This document shows, piece by piece, positions 24,178 to 64,000 of a stretch of DNA of 64,000 nucleotides (position 1 is the stretch's first letter; every line of letters starts with the position of its first letter). The stretch covers positions 2,132,501-2,196,500 of the forward strand of contig JBAMJR010000161.1 in assembly GCA_038501785.1 (NCBI GenBank), read 5' to 3'. Source of the stretch: Myoxocephalus aenaeus (lineage: Eukaryota > Chordata > Actinopteri > Perciformes > Cottidae). The notes below the pieces were generated by a model, which ran no database searches, was not told the DNA's origin, and was given only the letters and a program-made list of their open reading frames with translations. A program made the position numbers and the translations under genes.

Positions 24178-25495
24178 CAGTGGTGTATAGTAACGAAGTA
24201 GAAATACTTCGTTACTGTACTTAAGTAGTTTTTGGGGATATCTGTACTCTACTTTACTATTTATATTTCTGTTTACTTTTACTTTTACTTCACTACATTT
24301 TGCAAAGAAAAATGATACTTTTACTCCGATACATTTCTCCTGAAACCTTCGTTACTCGCTACAAAATCAAATCTATCTTTAGAAAGAAAAAAACAAACAT
24401 CGGGGACTGTGGTGGAACACAGACTCCACCAAGCAGGTTTTGCGAATCACAATGTTTTGCATTTTCCCTCTACATCCTCTAGTCCAGCGCTCCCAAACCT
24501 TTATGCGTCACGGACCGGTTACGTGAAGACAATATTTTCACAGACCGGTCCGACCTCGGAAAGACGGGAGACAACGACACCTGACGTGTGTTCGTTATGT
24601 CCAGTCTACTCCTAACTAAACCTTTAGTCCAGTCTACTGTTTAACTTATAACGCGCTGCACAAAGACAGGATGTTGGAATGGAAGCAGGTTTTCATGCTT
24701 TTTTGGCGATCTCAGGATACTCTGCCTTGGTTTTAATCCAGAACACCGGCAGAGTTGTAACAGACTTACGTTTCATTTTTAGAGTAACGTAACATCTTGA
24801 CATGTGTCAAGAGATTCCGTCTGAGGTTACCACAGACGGGTGTATGCGGTCATTTTTCACAATAAAACATCTTTCCGGCCTTGATTTTTTTTTATTTAAT
24901 TGAAATGTTTCATTCATTCTTTCTGTGGCCCGGTACCAAGAGACCCACAGACCGGTACCAAGAGACCCACAGACCGGTACCAAGAGACCCACAGACCGGT
25001 ACCAAGAGACCCACGGCGGGCGGAATGAGCATACTTATAACCACACTGTTACAAGTCCTTAGTGTCATATTGCTTTTTGGAGAATTATGATGATAAGTTC
25101 ATAGTAGATGCAAAAGTATACTTAGGTACAATATATTATGTTGAACATAATATATATGGATGATCACAGCCAACCCAGTTATTGTATCAACACAACTCCT
25201 GGTCCTTGGTCACGGTGACCACAGCACTTAAAAGAATAAACTTTATCATTCTCAAAATTCTGACCCTTTGCTTTTTTATTAAAAGCATGTACTTGTACTT
25301 TTACTTTCAATACTTAAGTACATTTTATATCAGAAAAATACTTTTGATACTTAAGTACAGAAAATATCAGATACTTTAAGACTTTTACTCAAGTAGTATT
25401 TTAATAGGTGACTTTTACTTTTACTGGAGTAATTTTCCAGTAAGGTATCTTTACTTTTACTCAAGTACGGCTTTTGGGTACTTTATACACCACTG
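24178..25495. mobile_element. hAT non-autonomous element, 1.3 kb, composite
   Basis: The ends CAGTGGTGTATAGTA and CTTTATACACCACTG are flanked by the perfect 8-bp duplication ATTAAATC (24170-24177 and 25496-25503). The left end carries a perfect hairpin (TAACGAAGTA, loop GAAA, TACTTCGTTA at 24190-24213). The middle (from about 24485, CAGCGCTCCCAAACC, then ACGGACCGG) resembles the start of another hAT family, and a 22-bp tandem repeat follows it. It is in the same family as 11935-14606 and has no transposase. Confidence 0.9.
24930..25017. repeat. 22-bp tandem repeat, 4 copies
   Basis: Units of CCGGTACCAAGAGACCCACAGA start at 24930, 24952, 24974 and 24996, nearly identical. They lie inside the hAT element and produce a repeating peptide frame that is not a gene. 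Confidence 0.9.
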
Positions 25496-26611
25496 ATTAA
25501 ATCAAATCAACATACCATTAGCTCATGATTCAGCACGGAAGGTATGCTAGTTATAGTGTTTGCATCAATAGTAGACAAAACTTAGTGTTCCGCATACTGA
25601 AATGTTTGAATGGCACTTAATGGAGATTGTGCTAATTGACATACCGATGTGGAAAGAAGGAGCTTGTGTTGTTGACATAGGATTTCTTTAACAAATAAAC
25701 CAAGAAAAGTCCTGAAAGGATTTTCCCACAGACGTTTAGTCTTGCTGTGCAATCAATAATAGGTTGTAAATTAGATTTTCATTCAAGGAGTACCCATTCA
25801 TTTAACGTCAACCCATGGCACTTTGTTTACTCAGAACGGGGTCTCGATGTCTCTGTGACTTGAATGTGTTTTGTGTCCATATACATCCAGAGCTCCAGCT
25901 GTTTAGCTGAGGGAGCAGCTCAGTGCCGATGCTGAACCTCTCAGCATAAGCCACTGGTGAGGATAATTGATGGCAGGTTTTACTCCAATGATCTGCCCTG
26001 CATGGAGGAATGAAACTCCCTTTCCCCTTCACACAGACGACTACTCTCACCCCCAGAGCACAAACGTCAGCTGCACTCTCTAATTGTCAGTGATACACCA
26101 ATGTGCATTTACTTAGGAAAAGCTGATTGATAGACGCACTCTTTCTCAACTGTCAATATAGTGAACATCTTACGGAGCACATTTGAGCACATTTTGATTT
26201 ATTTCATTTATTCAGGGAAATTAGTCTTTTGACCCTCTGGTGGTGGTATTCACAGAGAGAGAATACATTTAGAACAACAGTCACTTCGGGCATGAGAAGG
26301 CTTAGTTTTCCCTTTGTCCTTCAACTTGCACATTCAATTTATTATTTTTTCCCTTCAATTCTTCCATCTGCTGAATTTGCCTCTTCAAGGCCAAGTACAA
26401 TCGCACTCACACACACGCGCACACACACAATGCAAAGCTCATTTCAGCTGAACCAGAAACACTTGCCATTATTTCCATAATGAATTGGAGTCACGTGTCA
26501 AGGTGGAAATGTATTGAATGCACCAGAGCAAGGAGAGAGGAGTATGAATTATTATAATATTAGTAAAGGTCATTAGAATGTAAACAATTGTACAGTATAT
26601 GCCAGCTAGAT

Positions 26612-26612
26612 G

Positions 26613-26655
<43 letters not shown>

Positions 26656-26720
26656 TAATACTTTAATTTTATATAGCGCTTTTCAAAATGCTCAAAAACG
26701 CTTAAATTATGTGTTTAGGC
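26612..26720. repeat. ATA microsatellite next to a TATATAGCGCTTTTC-type fish repeat
   Basis: An (ATA)n run to about 26660 is followed by TTTTATATAGCGCTTTTCAA and a CTCAAAAACGCTTAAA-like end. This short sequence is very common at repeat tails in teleosts. Its parent family is not resolved here. Confidence 0.6.
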
Positions 26721-28159
26721 TTCATTCAAATATTACATGGAGGGAGTAGGTATGCAGCACACTCACTTGGGTGTGTGTTTATATGTAAATAATAAATGAT
26801 GAGGACCGTACTCTGAATGGGGTGTTTGAACAATTCGTGCCATTCACGATTTGCTGCATTAGAAGTGTATATATTACGAAAAGAGACTTTTTCTCACTGT
26901 TTTTTGCTAACTGTTTTAGCGAGTGTCTGATATGTTTAATGAAGGCCAGTTGGCAGAATTCCTCATTAAATGCTCTGTCATAGTAGACATAATAAATGTT
27001 GTAAACACCAGTCACTCTCCCGTAGTTCTGTACCAATAAAATATGCACAGAGTATGTATTGACTCCAATATCTATTAAAGTCTGAGCTGTAAAGAATCTC
27101 ATTGGTTGGAGAGGGAGAGAATGAGGTAAACACAGAGTAAACTAAAGAACAAATATGTAGGGAAACATCCCCGTCATCTGCTGTCCTTAGGGGACAGCTG
27201 GCCCCATTGATGGCATTGATCAAGTTACCTAAAGAATTATCATGAGGTCGATGGAAGGTGTGAGTGATTGGCTTTTGCGCCCTTCCTCCTCGTACACACA
27301 TTGCCACTGTCCACGTCAATAGGACAGGAAGCAGGTTGCTCAGTGAACAGGTTTACCCGTCCATGACAGACCATTGTACCACTTTTTTTTTGTCACATTC
27401 AATCACTCAGACACCACACTGAGATCTGATCAAAGTGCACAAATCCATTTTTTTACAAAACAAATTCTCCTCATGAAGCAATCAAACAGCTAAATATGTT
27501 TCCAACATTTAGATTAAGATGCTGAAACCAACAATGATGGACCAGCTGACTGAATGGTACAGTATGTGTTGTGTGTCCGTTACAGGACTTTAAAACGTCT
27601 TGTATTATTTTTAACCAGAATAACTGATGTCTAAACCACTGGATTGGCATTTTCTGGCTTTAGAAATTCTAAAAGCTCCTTTACAATAACATAACCAGTT
27701 TCAGTGAAATATACTGTTTTTCTAATCCATACAGGTTATAAAAACACAGTCGATGTAAATCTAAAAAGAAAACCCTCTATTATATGAAGTATTTCATGTT
27801 TTGTGCAGATTGTGGCCAACTACTTGTCTCCATACCTTATGGAATAGTGATGGGAGCTGGGACTAGACAAAATGAGCTGAGAGTGCAAAACATTTGACAG
27901 CAAAGAAATGAATAGAGGACAGGATGTGAACAAGAGGGGGACAGATGCAGCAATGAAAAAAATGACAAAAGAACTCAGGCCCAATAAATTATTGATTTTG
28001 TCACCATTTTTCTACCATCTATCATTTTCTCTGTCATATGAACTCTGTGACCCTGTCTCTTAAAAATCATGTTCACATACATTTGCATGAGAAAACATGT
28101 TTAGCAGGAAATGTAATGCCACCTGGATTCAGGGGAAGAGTAGGTCTTTACTATATATT

Positions 28160-28410
28160 TGTCAAGGCCGGGTGGTAAGCAGAGACTCAGGGGCAGAGGA
28201 AAGAGACCGGAGACACGTTCAAGGGAAAAAAATCCAAAATGTACTTTACTTCAAGTCCAAAAATACAAAACAAAACAAAACTAGGATATAGAATAGAATA
28301 TTCTCCGTCGTGAAGGGGGAGAAGAGAGAATAAGCCAAACTGACTCTGCCTGTGATTGCTGCGCTGCCCTAACTAACTTCTGTGTTCTCCATACCGTCCT
28401 GTTACAATGT
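28160..28410. repeat. Unidentified repeat-like block
   Basis: GTCAAGGCCGGGTGGTAAGC, then an AAAATACAAAACAAAACAAA stretch and a more GC-rich end. The composition change and motif order resemble dispersed fish repeats, but I cannot name the family or find its ends. Confidence 0.3.
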
Positions 28411-29696
28411 GGATTTGTGAAACTGTGTAATTTTCATAGCATGACTATCTTTTTTTAAATATATATTCCTTGTCTTAAAGCAGTTGCTTGGTAAATGACA
28501 GAGATTTGGCTGACATAATAGACAAATGTTGGAGACTCATTAGAATATAAGGCACTTTCTGTAATCCAAATATAAATGGTGCAGGCCTGCTGTAATAAGG
28601 ACTAAGTCCACTGTAGCATTGCAGCTCTCTGCAAACACTTAGGTGGACTTTCAGCTCTCCTGGATGGACTTGCAGTTTGGATAGCATAGTTTTGCCGAGG
28701 CAAACACCTGTGAAATGTGGAGCCAGGATTTGAACCTCTATTCATTGTTTTCTCCAATGTACGCTGGCATCAGCACACTGGCACATCTGCTGTCTGCTGT
28801 CACAAGAGGATGGAAACCTTCCAATGCCTTGTCCAACAGACCAGACTGACTTAGCTGCCAGAGGGATTCATCAGAGAGGTGCTGAGTTTTCTACCGGAGG
28901 CTAAAAGCAGCTAACTGGTGATGCCACAGATGGGGGAGGACACAGAGTTCCCTCTACGGGAGGAAACAGCAGGGCTTGTAAAGAGGAAGACAGTGTGCTG
29001 TCACACCATATCTAAGTCACGGCCTATTTGAATGGGTAGGGGATGTGTGCAATCTATAATCGGGTGTTACGGTCTGTTGAATTTTCTGTTTGTCCTCTCG
29101 CCTGGTCCACAGGGAGAGGGTAAAGGGAATCGGAGATGGTCTCTGCAGATCTCAGCGCCTCTATGTACAGTGACAAAATAATACTTTAATGTTTGGGCTG
29201 CTAGAAAGGGTTGAAATGGGGTTTTAATATGATCCTACCTGACGTTTGTTGTGTATTTTTAGAAAACTCCTGCTGTGACACCTGTCATTTGGGTGAGGCC
29301 AGACAATTTCAACCCACAGAGAATTCTATACATTATCCAATACTAATTTGCCCTTTTGAATGGCCAAATGAGGTATTAACGGTATTAACATTACTAGAAG
29401 AGTATGACTTGTTCTGCAAATCTGCAGTGGCATATGAGTCTGAAACAGGAAGATGAATAGTGTGCCTTGGATAACTAGAGTTCTACGTAATTGTTACACT
29501 TACTCACCAGGACACAGAATGTCTTGAATATTGCTTCTTACAATGACACTTTAAAGCTTGGCCTGTTGTCAAAACAATATGGTATCTATAAATCTTTTTT
29601 AAAGTATCTTATTGCAGCTTTGAAACCGCACACCAACATTTACAACAACCCTTTTGTACTTCAAAAGCCCAAAGCAATATAGCAAAAGAGTATATG

Positions 29697-29807
<111 letters not shown>

Positions 29808-31589
29808 CAAGAGCCACCTGTGTGTTGTGACCTTCACTTGGGACGTCATGTGCAGTGGTAGACAGTTTGTCCCGATTCTCACTAATCTCCGTGTTAAAGT
29901 GAGGTCAGACTCCAGATGGATTAAGGAGCATCTTCAGCAACAATATAACTCAGCAACCTTTAATGTTCTTCCACACAAGGTCACCTGGTTTGGATGTGTG
30001 GAGCATATAGATCACTGGTATTAAATATCAAGTCTGTGTTTCGCTGAAAGCTTACCAAATGTGAACCTACAGAGTTTAAACGTTGCTTATATCAGTTCTA
30101 CTGTAACATTAAAGTGTAACTGCACCCCGAGGTCAGAGTCCAACCACCGCATGATTAAAAAAAAAAAAAAACAGGCCCGCTTCCTTACGTTATGACAAAC
30201 GCCTCAACGCAGTGTCAACCAATAAGACAGCTGATAGCAAATTGTGATATAGGGCACTGAATTTAATCAATTTACTGCTTATCAGACCACAGATGAGACA
30301 ATAATTAAACATGTGGTCCCTTTGGCTTAATCCCTGTTGCTGGGAGAACAGTTTGCCAGGAGGAGAGCGGGCACCAGCTTTGGGGGTGGACCGCCGCAGC
30401 TATAGCAACTCAAATTCAACCACCGCAAACCTAGCGGCCAGAATGGGCATCTGAACTCGTCCAGATGTGAACACCAGCATTGATGTATGTCATACAAGCA
30501 CAGTCATATAATTTAGTTTATAGCTTAAAGAACGTGTGCTGTTACTGTTTTCTCCATTTGTAGACTATCACTCAAATGGCAGGAAGATGTGAAAATATAA
30601 AAAAAATATATATATTTATATTTTAAATGAAATATTTTATATTGTATTTCATTATTTGGTTCCCTAATTCCCTAGAAGAAATTCTGAAAACATTTACACG
30701 ACTTTGCCACGGAGCTGAAGTGAGCTAAAATTAAGTAGAGAAACCCTGAAGCGTGTAAAGATATTATGCCTATACGTGTTGTTGTAACAAATCCAGTTAT
30801 TTGGGATAATCTACACTACAGACCTAGACAGATTTGGGGACTATTTTCTACCCAAACGCAAACACCAATGAAAACTGTTTGGCGTGTGTGATGTGTGTTA
30901 ATTTTTTTTTTTTTAGATCTGTGTTTGTGTGTGCATGTGTTGGGTGAATACAAGGATAGATCAAAGCGCAAGGTTAGGACTGGTTATTGTCCATGTGGGC
31001 TTGCAGGAAGTCTCTGCCTCTAATTACAGGACTACACATACACACAGTCACACACAGTCACACACATGACACAGACACAGACAGACATACATTATTTTCC
31101 TTTTCATATATGTTCAGGTCTGTCTAAACCTAAAGAGAAAGCATGTATCCTAATAGAAACCTACCACTGAGGTTAGATGTGGGCTACTTTAAGTATTAAT
31201 TACTAGTTCTCTGAAGCAATAACAAGATTATGTCTGTAGTAATTGGCATACAACAGGTGGGCATGTTAACCCCTTCCATCCCCCAACCAACGGACAACTC
31301 TTTCAGTGAATCCTCTCTCCGTCTCTCTCTCCCCTTTCCTTATTTGAAACATGAGTTCAAAACAAATGGGCTCACATTGCACACTCTCTTGCAAAGAAAG
31401 GGTACATTGTTTCATCAAAATAAGGTTTATTGCCAGGTATGTTGTTCACTTACACCGAATTTGCCTTTGTGTTTTGGGCGCATAAGATATTAAGATGAAA
31501 TCAAAACACAAAGTACTGCAAAAGAACAACAAATATGTACAATACATGTTTTAAATGAGAGCTGTATACAGGTTTATGCAAATATTTTG

Positions 31590-33500
31590 TATTGTACAGT
31601 AATATAACATGACACTAACACTACACTAACAAATTTACCCGTTAAATTACAGTAAACCACTGGCAGCTACAGGTGCCTGTATTCAACAGTAATTCTACAG
31701 CATACCTACTGTAATTTACAACAACTGCTTAATACTGTAAAAAATATTACAGTACAGTGCTGTATAGAAAAGGCATTATACTGTTATTTTAGTGTTCCTA
31801 TAAACAGTTAATTACCGTACAATTTATTACAGTACTGTATAATGTATATTTACAGTATGACACTGCTAGAAGCTAATGATTAAAACATTTTACATTTCAA
31901 AATAAAAACCCTGAGAATCGCTAACATAGAAACGACTCAGACAAGAGATGACCTTACAATAATATGCTTTTATTAAAGCCAATGCAGTATCAAACACATT
32001 CAATAACTGACAATTTTACAGTGATCACATTTTTGCTAAATAAAATATAATAAATGCACCATACAAAATTGCATTCATTAAAGCAAATGCATCAAACACA
32101 TTCAGTAGCAAAAACATTTTCAGTAATTAGATTATTGTACAATACAATCAGACCAGAACTCTGAATCCTGTTCAGCACTTTTTAATGAGTTATGGTCATT
32201 AGTGCAATAGAAAGAATGTAAAAGAACAAATCTGGAACAGCATGTTTGAGACAACTTGATGAACTGAAATGAACACAACTTTGAAACTTGTTACCTTGAA
32301 AGGAAAACAGACCACCAGGTTGCATTACTCTCTCCTTCCTCCTACATGGAGATGTGCTGTGGGCTTCATGAAGCCACACTCAAAGTCCAGGAGGTTTTTT
32401 ATAAGGGTGTCATCATGGAGATTCACAGCTACTGCCTTCTTCTGGACACCAGCTTCCCCTGGATGGCCTTTGTCCCCCTTTCCTGGCTGAGACCAATGAA
32501 GCACCTACAAATGTAATAACAGAGAAAGCATATCTATATTAGGTGTGGTATGTAAAGAGTATTTGCACTCAATACTAAACCCCATTAGAATAAACAAATA
32601 CAAACTCTAAGTTAGATTTTACAACAACAATTAAGGATCCTATTTTACTTGGGAACTTTATTTTAACCTTCATTTAACAGTAATTGAATCTAAATTAAAC
32701 TAACAAAGCGAATGCTATAGGTTAGCGATAGCTGAAGTTAACATAGCCTGACCATGCTCCCGTGAGCTAACTTCACTTACTTTGATTCAATTGCTGAGAA
32801 ATTAATTCCGGTGACTTTGAACATTAAATAACTCTACACGCCAGTGACGCGGTTCGATAGAAAGATAACGATATAAAATGTTGTGACTTCAGAGAGTAAA
32901 GTTAAGGTATGCTAGCTAAAGTTAGCTGAAAGCGTTAGCATGCATGCTTGCCACATGCGGTTAACAACAAGTCACATTATCGGCAAAACATATATACAAT
33001 ACAATGTTAATTCAACACAAAATGACTTTGATATTCCACTTACCTTGTTCAGTGATACACAGGCAGCATGGACTACGGGGTCCTCTGCGGTGTTTGTAGT
33101 CCGGGTGGAGCAGCAGGTGGTGCTCGGTCCACTTTGGTGCTTCAGTTAGTCTGTCTTCTCAAATGTCCTCTTATTATTCTTCCATCTTGAATAAAACCAC
33201 CGATCTATGATATCTAAGGCATTCTTTTCACAGTCTTTATGTTGACTATGTGCTGAATAAGTAGTAGAGACTTGATGCAATGGGATTTTGAAGAGTAATG
33301 GGCAGAGTTAGTTAACTGAAAAATAAAAAATACTGTAGTATACTGCAATATGTGACAGTAGCGCGCTGTTAATTTTTTCTTCTTCTATGGTGTCAACTTT
33401 TGCTGTATTTAACTGTATTCAACTGTATTTACGAAGGACAGTACATTACTGATAAATTCTTGTATTTTTACAGCAATTTGTTACATTGTATTACTGCAGT
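31590..33500. mobile_element. Possible composite transposon bounded by TACAGTA-rich arms
   Basis: The left part (31590-31860) is dense in TTACAGTA/TACTGTA words, and so is the right part (33320-33500) in the opposite sense, as in long subterminal repeats of fish DNA transposons. Exact ends and a target duplication were not found. Between them, the minus strand shows an exon-like layout: a donor (AACAAG then gtaagt, near 33041) and an acceptor (tttgtag) before an open frame of 59 codons, about 32510 down to 32331. This could be a TE-derived or noncoding transcript. Confidence 0.4.
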
Positions 33501-33575
33501 TTCGGGTCACTTGGTGCATCTTTCTTTTCTTTTGTTTTTCTCTTACAGGGTAAAACGTTGGTTATGTGCTTGGTC

Positions 33576-33615
33576 TTCAGCAGTGGTGGAAGAAGTTCAG
33601 ATCCTTTACTTATGA
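33576..33615. mobile_element. hAT MITE end fragment
   Basis: CAGTGGTGGAAGAAGTTCAG followed by ATCCTTTACTTATGAG matches the left end of a very common teleost MITE family. The rest of the element and its right end are not apparent. Confidence 0.5.
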
Positions 33616-34136
33616 GTGAAAAGGAGGACGTATGTTCAATCAAGTTTGTAGAGTCCCTATCCTGTAAGAACCACATTTCTCTAAAAAGTCATATTTTCAT
33701 GAGCTAAAAGAACAACCATGTTTTCATCTTTGTAGTGGTGCATTTCCAGCTGATCAAAGGGGCTTTTAAGTAGTTAATTTGGCTTAAGAAGTATAGGAGA
33801 TTTTTTCATTACATAAAGGAACACTTCTTTCAGTTCATGGCAAGCCATCAAATTAAAATCACTAAATGTGTAGGTTATACAATTTTAACTGGACAGGAAG
33901 GAAAATGGATGGCCTACACATCAGTAAATATATTTAGGTATACTCAACCACTGGTCATCAATAAGAAGAACACTGAGGTACATGTCCTCCTGTGTATTAG
34001 CTCGCTAGAACAGCACAGTAAAACCTGTGTTTTAAAGATACAAAAGCATTATTCAGACTGCAAATGTGTTCTTCTCGGTAGTAAACGTAAGGAGGTAGTA
34101 TTTTTCTGTAGACCAATGCAATGAATAGGCTGGCTC
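33616..34136. other. Spacer upstream of the trpc7 CpG block
   Basis: AT-rich, no repeat ends and no gene. It probably contains proximal regulatory DNA, but no site stands out. Confidence 0.4.
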
Positions 34137-34321
34137 CCTGCGCGCGCACTCTCAGCGCGCTCTAAATAGTGCGCGCACTCTCGTGTAAAGGTGGAGACTC
34201 GGCTCGTCGCTGCTGCGCCGCTCAGAAGAAACTTGAGCTGTTGAAACTTTGACGAACATCGTTAGATGTCTGCCACCTAACCAGACATATTTAGATTATA
34301 TGCTGCTCAAGAACTCTCCCA
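34137..34321 (+). promoter_or_regulatory. CpG-rich probable trpc7 promoter and 5' leader
   Basis: The block just upstream of exon 1 changes abruptly from AT-rich intergenic DNA to CpG-dense sequence that continues through the exon to about 34800. It contains GCGCGCACTCTC twice (34142-34153 and 34171-34182) flanking a TATA-like TAAATA at about 34163. GTGCGCGCAC at 34169-34178 is a perfect palindrome resembling an NRF-1-type half-site pair. The start site cannot be placed by eye. A short upstream frame (ATG at 34300, TGA at 34327-34329) overlaps the proposed start codon. A CpG island promoter is inferred. Confidence 0.5.
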
Positions 34322-61732
<27,411 letters not shown>

Positions 61733-62625
61733 GTGAGTCTTCTTCTCACACACTAATTAGCACACACTATGGCAGTGTTTAAAAATCTGCACAGTTGCAG
61801 CCAATTAAAATGCAAAAAGATAAGTCACTGTCGAGGCAGATTCTCCATCATGATAAGAAATAACCTTGATACAGACTATAAAAGAGTCAAGGCAAAATGT
61901 TTCTTGATGGATTTCCTTTAAATATATAGCATATGGATGTAATTTATCAATTGGCAATGGAACCATTCATTCTCTTTTATATTCAAAAGATCAAATAGAG
62001 GTGTCCTGGTTTGATGCGGCACAGGCCATACTTGTGGCCATGTTGAGTCCTAACGACAAGCTGAAGGTGCTGAGGAAATATTAGCTGGAGGGATAGAGAC
62101 CAAAACAAAGAAAAATGATGGAAACATGGGGGCTGTTGGAGGACATTGATGGAAGTTAAGGGAGGGATGGAGTGTACGGCGTACGACAAGACAGGCATGA
62201 AGAAAAAGATAGACGCCTGTGGGACAAAGACATATGCAACAGATAAATCGCCCATGGCCATATCTGTCAGACCTCAGCTGCTTCCCATCTGCTGATGTGC
62301 TTCCTTTCATCTACAAACACACACATTTAATAACATTATGTGAGTGGTCTGTATATGTCGGTGCACATATGCTCCTGTTTTTGTTTGTTTACGTGTAGTG
62401 GCACCATTCTTTGTCGATCAGCGGTAATTTTTGGCAGCAGGTGCTTGTGTGTGCCATTGTGTGCATATGTGTGTGTGCAGTGAATGGTGGCTTAGGAAGA
62501 GCAGGGTAATTCTAATTCCAGCAGCATGCTTTGAAGGCCCGGTAATTGTTTCGGAGAAAATACTGATCAGGGCGCTTTTTCAGTAAGCAATTTTCTCCTT
62601 GTTTTGGCTCCAAATAGAGACTGGC

Positions 62626-62715
<90 letters not shown>

Positions 62716-64000
62716 CTGAGCTGTATAACGCTTTTTTGTCAACATCTGTGAAAGTCCTTATTTAAGTACAAAAGTGCTTTGTCGTAGTCATAATTTGTTA
62801 TCATAAACATCTCATCCTTTTCATCTCTTCACATATTAAGATTGGATCATAACCACATTTTATTTTATTGTTACCTTACCCCACAGAACAGCATTCATGT
62901 ATTCCTAGAGACAAAAGACAGTACACTTTAATTTCTGTGGATCCCACTATGAGTCTTTGAACTGTACAATGCTATTACATCATCCATGACCTTGACTGCA
63001 ACCCACCAAGGAGGGCCTCTGCAGGCCTCGTGCTGGTGTTTGGGCGGCCAATTTCTCCCGTCTGCAGGTTCCCACTATGTCACACTAGAGTACGTCTCAA
63101 AACCCACAGATATCTTAAAACCAAGTACGGTGTGCAAGTACCAAAGTGAAGATTTTATTATTTTTTGCTGAATATGTAGAAAAATATTTTAAGATTTTAC
63201 AAATGCTAGAACCATTATCTTGACGTAAAGCTTTATGTTTTGGAATTTCCCCTTAAAAACAGCATAGCTAGTAATCCCTACAAAATGTAAATTAAAATCT
63301 TCTAGATACAAGCTTTATTGAAAAGATTGCTTGAAATAAGTCAGAAAGTCTAGCCACGAGAAGTCCTAATAACAAACATGACACCTTTTGAAAACCGTGG
63401 AAACAATATATTGATGTTGCACATCAAATTAAACAACAGAGCCTGGGCTACAAGAATCAGTCAGCCATTTAAAAAAAACTCAAACACCAACTAAAATAAT
63501 CATAGAAATATCATAATCATAATTTTACACTTGTTTTTTGGTGTGTTTTTACACTTTGTTGTTTACTGTGCTGTTACAGTTAGATAAACAGTTTGATAAA
63601 AATGAAATCTGTTCATTCATTTAATTTGTGTGCTTGTTTTTTTTTTACGGGTAAATATAGGTTGTTTTGAATTTTTTTTAAAGAAGAAAAATGCTGTATT
63701 TGGATGTATTGAACACCATAAGTAATATACAAGTGAAATATATGGTTTGGTACATGTAAAAATTCAAATGCACAGATGGTGCCAATATGGGCCCAAATGC
63801 CCATTTTGGAGACCTCGCCTAAACTCTGTACTAAATGCTCTCTAACTTTGTTCTGCTTCACTTTATCAGTCAACCTCTGCAGAGAGAATGTTCACATATT
63901 GTGCTATGATTTGGGTTAGTGTAGGACCTTACAGCTGCATCATTTCAAAGAACTAATCATCCTGAAAGTGATTTTTTTTCTAGGCAAACCTGAAACTTTC
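61733..64000 (+). other. trpc7 intron 5 (incomplete)
   Basis: Begins with the donor gtgagt and runs past the window end with no acceptor and following coding exon recognisable before 64000. It includes a TG tract at 62628-62714 and a non-repetitive, CNE-like stretch at 62510-62620. No further TRPC coding sequence (S2 onwards) is seen. Confidence 0.6.
62628..62714. repeat. TG microsatellite
   Basis: About 43 TG units in intron 5. Confidence 0.97.

Noticed and set aside
28710..28735. Possible tRNA B box (GGATTTGAACCTC) suggesting a minus-strand SINE
   Set aside because: No A box at the right distance and no tail or duplication, so a chance match is more likely.

Overview
This is vertebrate nuclear DNA, almost certainly from a teleost fish. 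It is AT-rich, crowded with long CA/TG, TA and CT microsatellites, and carries many nested DNA transposons and truncated LINEs of kinds common in fish. Only one cellular protein-coding gene is recognisable: the 5' half of a TRPC-family cation channel on the + strand. Exon sequence matches TRPC7 better than TRPC3 or TRPC6, judged from memory of the mammalian proteins. Which fish paralogue (trpc7a or trpc7b) it is cannot be decided here. No rRNA, tRNA gene, CRISPR array or prokaryotic feature is present.

Layout. Positions 1 to about 34,100 are gene-free upstream DNA. They hold the right end of one hAT element (1-143), a 91-bp direct duplication (1233-1324 and 1810-1900), and a 5'-truncated RTE/Rex3-like LINE (3344-4518). 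Next come a 1.9-kb hAT-like element with a nested element (4827-6745) and a 2.7-kb hAT element with a BED-finger transposase remnant and a second transposon inside it (11935-14606). Further on are a MITE carrying a consensus oestrogen response element (17607-17937), two more hAT elements (22992-23772 and 24178-25495), and a probable TE-derived block (31590-33500).

A CpG-rich block at 34,140-34,800 contains the probable trpc7 promoter and first coding exon. Four more exons follow: 40624-41386 (ankyrin repeats and zinc motif), 49946-50128 (rest of the cytoplasmic TRP_2 region), 53336-53500 (pre-S1 helix) and 61516-61732 (S1 and the glycosylated S1-S2 loop). Splice signals and codon phases agree at every junction. 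The remaining exons (S2-S6, pore, TRP box, C-terminal coiled coil) lie beyond position 64000. The introns hold a 2-kb fold-back element (42369-44370), two 5'-truncated L1 copies with clear target-site duplications (54234-55263 and 58386-59882), and many microsatellites.

The transposon boundaries are well supported: four complete hAT-type elements have matching 8-bp target duplications, one nested element has a 5-bp duplication, and the two L1s have 15-bp and 50-bp duplications. The least certain coding call is exon 1. It is open, CpG-rich and phase-compatible, but it encodes a long low-complexity N-terminus, and an overlapping upstream ATG resembles the short mammalian TRPC7 start. I found no convincing new biological system. 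The most notable items are the unusual trpc7 first exon, the 50-bp L1 duplication, the ERE-bearing MITE and the giant inverted repeat.
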